From assembly GCF_014356525.2 (NCBI RefSeq), contig NC_052508.1, positions 37,897,113 to 37,961,112 on the forward strand: 64,000 bases of DNA, in the 5' to 3' direction. How positions within the stretch are numbered: position 1 is the stretch's first letter; each line of letters begins with the position of its first letter. Position numbers and translations under genes: made by a program. Shown here piece by piece: positions 52,601 to 61,600 of the stretch. The stretch is from Nilaparvata lugens (taxonomy: Eukaryota > Arthropoda > Insecta > Hemiptera > Delphacidae). The notes under the pieces are model-generated. The model was not told the origin of the DNA and did no database searches. It was given only the letters and a program-made list of their open reading frames with translations.

Positions 52601-55600
52601 ACAGACCTTGTCTCTGTGAGACTCACCTTGTCTCTGTGAGACTCACCTTGTCTCTGTGAGACTCAACTTGTCTCTGTGGGAACTTGTTCCTGTGAGACTG
52701 CCATTTATAAAACAACTTGTTCCTATGAAACTTGTCTCTGTGACACTAATATCGTTCAAAAACACTACTTGTCTCTGTGAGAACTTGTCTCTGTGATACG
52801 GACCCATTGAAAGATAAAATAATAAGGTAGTCCTTGTGCTATTTTTCTTCCAAATTTATAGGTGACAAAGTCCAAGATAAGGTTAGAATTTCACGTGTAC
52901 AATTTTTATAAAATTTTGGTCCAAAATAAACATTAAAACTATAAATTTTGAATTTAGATGACTTAAATTGATAAATTAATAAGAAATATTCCACTCAATT
53001 ACCACTTTTAACGAATAATATTGAGTTATTTAAAAAATTTGGAACTGTAAGTAAGCTAATAAATAAGTAAGCTATCACTTTTTTACAAGGTGGAGTAAGC
53101 CACCTCACCTCAACATTCTTCGAGCACACAAAAATAACTCCCATAAGCATAAAAAAAGAAATGAAAACGGCTTATCATGAGGATAACAACTTTGATAGAA
53201 TCTACTTAGCAGATTTTTCAACTGCCGAAGCAACATAATCAAAATCCTTTTCAGTGCGAATAGTATGGACGCGGCCCCCCGGAACAATCCTTATTTTCAC
53301 ATTTCCGCCTTTGTCTACACAGACATATTTCAAATTTAACTCTTTTTGAAGCTTTCTAGCCTCATTGAACGGCTTCCTTTGTAGCATAGTCAATGATAGA
53401 TTAACATGAATCTGGCGTTCCTCACCTTGGAAACCAATGCGCCTAGTTGAGAGGCCTTTTACCTGGTGTCGTGCATCCAGCATGGCATTTTGAAAAAAAT
53501 ATTTCCTTAATCTGATTGAAAGTTAATAGTCACTAGTTTCATACATAAATAACGTTCTATTGTGACATGAGTTTATATACTTGAATGATATTTGATTAAA
53601 AAACGACAAATTTTTGTGTTTTCTTGTCATATTCATAAAAAATAATGGAAAACTGTATTAGTATAAATTTTCAGAAAATTATCATGTAGGTCATTTGATT
53701 GACCGAACATAGGTCTATGTTTTAACTCAGATTTTCTTTTGTCTGTCTGTATGTAATGCAATTACAGCCAAACGCGGTGATAGAATTCTATGATATTTGA
53801 CAAAAATATTACTTTTTCAACTGCGTGTCGATGTATACACAAGGTTTTTTGAAACTTTGCATTTTAAGGATGATATGAAAGGAAAAGGAATTCCTCCATA
53901 CTCTGATAATATGACTATAAAATCTGGTTTCTGCTGCTACAATTGAGGCTCCGTGCGTACTCTGTGGTCACACAACCGTTGGATTCAAAACTGCAGTCTT
54001 CTCGGTTGAGAAAGGAGACACAGTCTCCGAAAATTTCCCCCATTTCTAATGTAAGTTTTTAAGTGTTTTCAATCTATTTATATCGTGTCTCCTGTTTTAA
54101 TTTATATTTTGAGTTGGCAATCACTGGGCTGCTGCTGGTGAATTGGAGTCTGTAGTAGGCTGATTTATTATTTTTTTCTGTTCTTCTAGTAGAGTGAGTG
54201 AGCGTTTTTCGTGATAATACAATGTTATTGTGGGGATTGTATCTCGCTTATCTGGAAATATTGTTAGATAGATAGCGTGGTATATTCTGATTTCTATATT
54301 CAGGTAAGCATATCATTTACTTGATATCAGTCAAATTATTGTTTTAAAATTATTTTTCTTTCTCTTTCCTAATTAAATTTATTTTTTTCTTTCTCTTAAC
54401 TAAATCTTTTTTTTCTCTTTCCTGTATGACAATTTTTTCGCATCCATCTATTTACTATCAGAATGTTGGAGGACTTCGTACCAAATCATTGCATTTTTAG
54501 ACATGATCACTGAGTAACAATTATGATATTATTGTGTAAACTGAAATTTGGTTGCACAGCGGTATAAAGAGCTCTGAACTTTTCGATGATCACTATTCCG
54601 TTTTCCGTAGTGACAGGGGTGGGGGTGATGGCCCTCCCCTAAGAGGAGGAGGGGTGCTGATAGCGGTTAAGACGTCATTACAGGCAGTCTTATTCGATGA
54701 TCTCTCTAGAAATTTTGTTGATTATGACTCTGTTGCAATCAGGGTAAAGTTGGGTGCTACTGAATGTCATATTAACGCAAATATTAATTCAAATATTTTT
54801 CTCCAATACACTGAATATGTTGAGTCTCTTAATAATCTACTCAACGGTAATTTTATGATTGTTGGAGATTTCAACTTGCCAGAGATTACCTCCTGTGAAT
54901 ATGATTTTTCTAAGGGATCAGCTAAAGTAAGAATTTTGAATAACTTGATGTCTTTTTATGACCTCAATACTATCAACTCTGTTGTAAATGAACTCGGTAG
55001 GACTTTGGATCTTGTTTCAAGTAACTTTCCTGTGAGCGTAGATAAGAATGACGATTCCCTCCTCCCTGAGGATGATCATCATCCTGCATTGTGTGTAGAG
55101 GCCTCATATATTGTATCCTCTTTCGAAGTTACTCTGGATGACTCACAAGAATTCCGTTATGACTTTGCAAGGGGAGATTTTTTAAGATTGTATTGTCTGT
55201 TAAGAGACTATTGTTGGGACTTCCTATTCGACTGTGCTGATGTTGATAGTGATGTGGATGAACTCTATAAAATTATTTATAGTTGTTTGGATGAATGCAT
55301 TCCAAAGGTAAGAATTAAAAATCAAAATAGTAAATATCCTCCGTGGTTCAAACGTGATATATTATAATATGTGACTTGAAAATTAAAAATAGGAGTTCAC
55401 GGAAAAGAAAAACCTCACCTTACCATGATTAGCTTTTTAGAACACTGCGAGATCTCTCAAAGCTCGAATCTCCGTCGCATATGATAATTATATCCAGAGT
55501 GTTCAGGCGGGCATAGGGAAAAATGTTAATTTATTTTGGAATTACGTTAATTCTGAATGAAAAACCTCATTTGTTGAGTCATCCATGACGCTGAATGGGG

Positions 55601-58600
55601 AGTTCCTCAGTGGGTCAAATATTGTCGAGGGTTTCGCGACATATTTTCAGTCTGTATATGAGGCTGATATGCCAATCGCTTCTGAGAGGCGCGAGTGGGA
55701 GCCAGAGGCGTCTGGGAGCCCAGGTTTGAATGTTAGTGTAGGTTCAATATCTGTTAATGAGATTATGACCGCGATAGGTGACTTTAGGTCTGGCTGCTCT
55801 GAGGGCCCTGATGCAATACACACTTTCATTGTAAAAGGCTGTGCTCCTGTTCTTGTGAAACCTCTTCATTATATTTAAATCTACCTGTAAAATCTGGCAG
55901 ATTTCCTCAAAAGTGGAAAACTGCTAGAATAACACCTGTTTTTAAATCTGGTAAAAGAACTGATATTGTAAATTACAGACCCATTTCTATCTTAAATTGT
56001 TTTTCAAAAATATTCGAAAAAATTTTGCACTCAATTATATTTAGGCTGGTCAAGAGTACTATCTCGGATGAGCAACATGGATTCTTGCCAGGTCGCTCAA
56101 TGGTGACCAACCTAATGACTTTCAGTAATGAAATATCACAGGTTTTGGATGGAGGAAGCCGTGTTGATGCAAAGTTAGTAGACAGAAGGTTGTTCACTCA
56201 TCTATTGAATTTAAGTTGAAATGCAATTGGAGTGGGGGAACTGCAGCCGTGACGTAGGCTGTAGTACAAAGTTGGCAGAATATCGCATTCTTGAAAATCA
56301 TACGGTGACGTATAGTCGAATAATAACATAGACATGTTCTGACATGCAAGCTTTCTCTTTCTGCTTTACAGTAATTATCAAAACATTTGAATAATACAAG
56401 AATTTTGCCATTTAAAAGCAAAAACCCCACCTCCTCACATACCCTTTCAGACCCTTAAGGTTTCTTCATCTTCTAGGTCGTGTTTGTATTTTGTAGTTTG
56501 GCTATACTTCACAGGTGTAAGATTCGAAGTGGTGGGGGAACGCCAGCGTGACGTCACGTGTAGTAAAAAAGTGATAGAGTAACCACACTGAGCATACCGT
56601 TTATTCACTGTATATTCAAATACATCGTCGTTCAATCTCCTCAAGATTTTTTTTTAAACATCTTTATTGCCCATAAAAACAAAATACAAAATAAAAACTT
56701 ACAAAAGAAATATTCTAGATTATAATATTATGCTATTTTACAAATAAATTAAAATTACATGGCACCACCCAGCAAGGGCAAAACCCTGACCGCTGAGTGA
56801 GAGTATCAGCTGTTTAGACAATATAAAAATTTATTTACTAATAATCAAAGCTACAAAAAATCGAAGTTAACAATAAATTACTAGTAACTATAATAATTTT
56901 ATTTGACTGATGTCGAAGAAAATTTTTTGTATCACCCACTTATTTATCTGTTCCATCCTCTGTCTACCCCTATTAGAAAGAGATTCTGACAATGCATTTG
57001 GCATGATATTTATTATTTTTGAGCTAAGATACCCCAATTGTCTTCGCACTATTGTCAAATCTGAATAGTTAATATTATAAATGTTATGAGATGTAACTCT
57101 CAGGTTATAAATAGAAACGTTATTATTCACTGTAAATTCATCCTTCCTCATCCATGCATAGTAGAGAAGTTTCTTTATATAAATTTGACGTACTGTCATC
57201 ACTTTAAATTCGGCAAATGTTTCACTACTAGAAAAAGCCCTTGGCTTATTAAGAATTGCTTTTATTATCATTTTTTGAAATGTAAAAATTTTATTCATCA
57301 TACGCTCCTCCCCATACCACTAACCCATATTGCAGCACCGATTGAACATAGGCAAAGTAAAGGACCCTAAGTAATTTAATGTCTAATATTTTACGGACTA
57401 GAACTACTAGAACTACGTACGTACTACGGACTAGTTCTAGATTGACCTAGAACTTTAAAATTCTCCGTACTTATAGCGAATGAATAAATTATTCTAACGA
57501 TGTTGTTAAATATTTCAAGTTCATTCAACTTGTATGAATAAAATGAAGTTTACAATGAGCTATTTGAAAATTGTAAAGAATCTAGAAACGTGACATGAAA
57601 AAGTTGATACACTGGAAAAGCGTTAGTAGACAACGTTATACTATTATTATTTCAGATTAACCCATAAAACAATCTTGATAATCCAATGCATTGCAGTAAA
57701 CCGATAAACCGATCCCGAAAAATCCGATGCATTGCATTCATAAATAAATGCACTGAACACATGCTGGTATCGAGCACATGTTCTACGAGAATCAAAATAT
57801 CTTATCCCAAAATTCACAAGCTGATGTATAGCCTGTGAGTGATCAACCTTCTGTCTGCTAACGTTGGTGTTGATGTAATCTATACCGACTTATCCAAGGC
57901 TTTTGATATTATTAGTCATAAGCTATTGTTGAGTAAGCTTGGGCAGATGGGGTTCAGTAATAATTTAGTGCAGAGTTATTTGCAATCAAGAATGCAATAT
58001 GTTAAAATTAAAAATTTTAAATCTAGATTGTTTGAAGCATCAGGGGTGCTTCAGGGTTCCAATCTTGGGCCCCTTTTGTTCATTTTGTACATAAATGATG
58101 TTCCTTCCATTATCAAGAATTTTTCTTGCCTAATGTATGCAGATGATCTTAAATTATTTAAGGAATCAGGAACGTGGATGAAAGACTTGCATTACAAGGT
58201 GATATTGACAATTTTTCCCATTGGTGTGAAGTTAATGGACTAAAGATACATGTTACAAAATGCAAATTCCGAAGTTTCAATCGGCAAATAAATCATCAGA
58301 TAAATTCATAGGCCTATTACATAAATGATAGGCCATTGGAACAGGTGATGCACTTCAAAGACCTTGGAGTTGAGTTTTCTTCAGACCTATCTTTCAATTT
58401 GCACATTGATTCTATGGCTTCTAGGGCTAATCAACAAATGAGTTTCATCCTGAGAACCTGTTCCCCGTTTAGAGATGTGACCCCCCTGATTTTGATATAT
58501 AAGTCACTGGTGAGAAGTCTGATTGAGTATGCATCCGAGATATGGAATCCATACCATGTGGATAGAATAAGTACTCTTGAACGGTTGCAGAATAAATGTT

Positions 58601-61600
58601 TACAATTCATGTACTTCAAAAAATTCAATAGTTTTTGTCCATTTGACTTCCCAACAGAGTCATTGAGAAGTTTATTTCATATGACTTCCTTAAAAGTAAG
58701 GCGTGACATTAGAACGCTTATGTTCCTCTTTGGAGTCTTAAATAGTGAAATTTATTCATCGTATTTGCTCTCCAGAATGAATATATATCTCACCAGTGAC
58801 TCGGCGCTCTGAGTTTTCTTTTTCGGTTACTCGATCAAGAACGCTTAGAAATTACAACTCCCCTCTTAATAGAATGCAAAGAAGTTGTAACAATTTGTCT
58901 GGGCACCTGGATGTCTTCTGGTTTTCTCGCGTTAAATTCCGGAAAGCATTATATCATAATTTTGTGTAAACATTGAACTGATCAACTAAATTTCAGGTGT
59001 ATTAGTGTGGATATGCATATGGTTTGGGACGTCGTTCAGATATGAAAGTAATTTATTCTATTGATAGTGTATTCTTTGAATTTTTGTTTATTATTTGTTA
59101 ATATATTCTTCAATTTTTATTTTAGCAAAATAAGTTTTGATATTTTTGAATTCTTCATATTTTTTATTTTTTCCATGAGTATTTGAAATCTTTGCATTTT
59201 TTGAGTTATTATTTCTTTTTGCCTAAGTATTATATTTTTTCATTTCTATTATTTTTCATCATTTATTTTTCTCATTTGAATTAGTGAGATTCTTATAGTG
59301 AAGGAGACATATTTGGGGAAACCCGTTGTCTCCATTGAGAATAAATAAATAAATAAAATCTTCAGTTCAAAATCTCTCACAAAATTGTTGAATTGAAGAT
59401 GACTATTTCAAAACAATGAAAGAAAAGATGGAAGACTCACCTCCAAATGCTCAAGAATATAGGGCGGATTGGTCATTCCAACCCTCATCATACAGTTTGG
59501 TGGAATCACTTCGATTACTTTCCATAATAGCTCAGGCAGACTAGAGCCTATGTCTCTGCCGTACGTCCCTGTATCTTCGGACGTCAGCCATAGTTCACAG
59601 ACGCCTTCTGAGAACGATTGGCGAGCTCGTTCAACAATCTCCTCTGAAATTAAATATGAAAAAACGTTCAGAAGTGCAGACGAATTGTTTTATTCTTAAC
59701 AAAATGAACAAAAACCTCCAATCTTGAACCAGTAATGAAGACTCATGATCGGAATTAAGGTAAAAATAAGAATTAGAATGGCAATGGTATTTGGGAGATT
59801 ATCCCACATTCTGTCACTACTGACACTTTATTCAACTATCATTTTTTATGAATGAATGATTACAAACCAGGTTTATAACTTCCCAGATCTCCTCTGGCAT
59901 GTTTTGTCTTACAGTAAGTACATTGGTTGAGGCATCCAGTATTTATAGGTATTATTTCGATTAGCGGGTTTTTCCTGATTTTTGGCAATCCTAGAGGAGC
60001 GCCTCCAATCTTACGTCCATCCGATTTTTTCTGTCCCAACAACTGAACACTGTGACCTGAAAATTAAAAACAATGTCAATCTAAATCCAAATCATTCCGG
60101 AATATTATAAGACAAAATTAAGTAGGTACATTATTTATATTGACTTAATTTAGAATTATCCAACTTAGGTAAATATAAACAGTAAAATCATCAGTTAAGA
60201 GGAATAATCTTTGTTTTTTATGATTTGAAATATAAGATTAAGTCTAAGAGTTAGTCGATCAACTATACAAAACAATGAGAATGTAGTTAAAAGTTTTCAA
60301 CAACAGAACATTTATTCCCAGTAGATTATTCTAACTAGTAATATAGGTCTCCAGAACATAACATTGAAATTACGATCTAAAATATTATTTGCTTTGAAAA
60401 CTGAAAGACGTAAGTCTGCATATATTTTTTAGTTAATTTGGAACATTAACAGCACGTTTATGTTGGCCTGTTTTCCACTAATAGGAGTATTGAAAATTTA
60501 TTACTAAAAATATCAAAAATCACTGAAATCAATTGAATCTATTATATAAGAAAATTACTCTACACTGCAATTCAAATTAACAAACCAGGTAAAAAGCTAA
60601 ATTTAGTAGTTTAGATTAGACTTCCGAGACAAACTACAAGGACAATGAATATTATTGACCGTACTAAGACGGTCAGTAAATAGACGGTGTAGTTGAACCA
60701 TTCAAATGAACAAACCTTTAAGTGTCTCCTCGACGACTTCGACCACTCTGTCAATTTGCTGCACGCCAATCATGCTAAGACCTTTGAGGAAATTCGATTT
60801 TGGAGCACCTTGCGGCACACACCCCGCCACTACCATTTTCTTCCCAATTTTCCTTCCGTTTTCGATTTCATTTCTGCGCATAGAGAGCTTCATTTTAATG
60901 GATGACTTTTAATAAATGGTAGAGAAATGACAAAGAGCAGAAGAGACATCAGTATCATGGATAATGAAAACTAGCACTTGGGAAAACTAGACTAGTGGAT
61001 ACATAATTCACCAAAAATATACAGTAGTGTGTGGGTCTTGAAAAGGAAAAAAATTAATTAATAATGATAATTCACAGCTATTATCATAGCCGGAGAAATA
61101 TTGCTATTTTGCTTTTACCTTATGTGTTCTGGATTTATATCACCTTATCATGTTTCTAAGCATGCAATAAATTAAGGCTACCAGAAACCTGCTATCAAAA
61201 TAATATTTATGTATATTCATTTCATTTCTTGATAATTTTTTAGTTTATCTACATGATCTCATCTTATCTAATACTAACAGATAACCCGTCTATTTAGCCA
61301 GTACAGAGTACAGTATATTATGTATAATATGCAACTGTAGGCTGTGTCTGTAGAATAAATTAGTCAAACACTTGAATTATTTTGCATTGAATTATTTTTG
61401 GAAAAATTCTATTCACAATTTCAGGTTTTCTAATCCCGGAAATCCCGGGATTGACGCTGAAATTAAAACTTGATCTACTGGAATCTTGAAGAATTTAAAA
61501 TACAGTAGGTCTATAACCATCCTCGGTAAATTAAGAATCAATCAGCAAAATTCTAAGTTAATCAGTCCAGTAGTTAAGACGTGATGATGCGTCATTATTT

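Larger units (their letters stand above)
40910..52804 (+). mobile_element. Giant Mutator-like element (MULE), copy 2, 11.9 kb
   Basis: Starts GGGGATGTTTCACAGAG and ends CTCTGTGATACGGACC, flanked by a 9-bp duplication. It shares the left 2.7 kb and the right part with copy 1 and sits in the same orientation, in the 22.3-kb CDKAL1 intron (antisense to the gene). Differences from copy 1: a gag-pol in place of the LINE and mariner cargo (43614-47085), loss of the FLYWCH exon segment (copy 1 15072-16572), an RTE insertion at 48186-51465, and two extra subrepeats in the right end. Confidence 0.87.
54430..59357 (+). pseudogene. Jockey-like LINE ORF2 and 3' end, split by a TIR element
   Basis: Endonuclease from about 54460 ([39 protein letters not shown]), a broken linker at 55368-55585, then [20 protein letters not shown] and [20 protein letters not shown]. 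The RT breaks off at 56160 and resumes at 57876 with [15 protein letters not shown], then [19 protein letters not shown] and [11 protein letters not shown] (catalytic YADD). The C-terminus is at 58336-58812 ([20 protein letters not shown]). The 3' UTR ends with an (AATA)n tail at 59336-59357. Several frameshifts and stops: inactive. Antisense to CDKAL1, 80 bp from the exon at 59441. Confidence 0.88.

Noticed and set aside
8398..52804. Segmental duplication of 8.4-18.9 kb to 40.9-52.8 kb
   Set aside because: Similarity stops at inverted-repeat ends with different 9-bp flanks on each side, so transposition explains it better.
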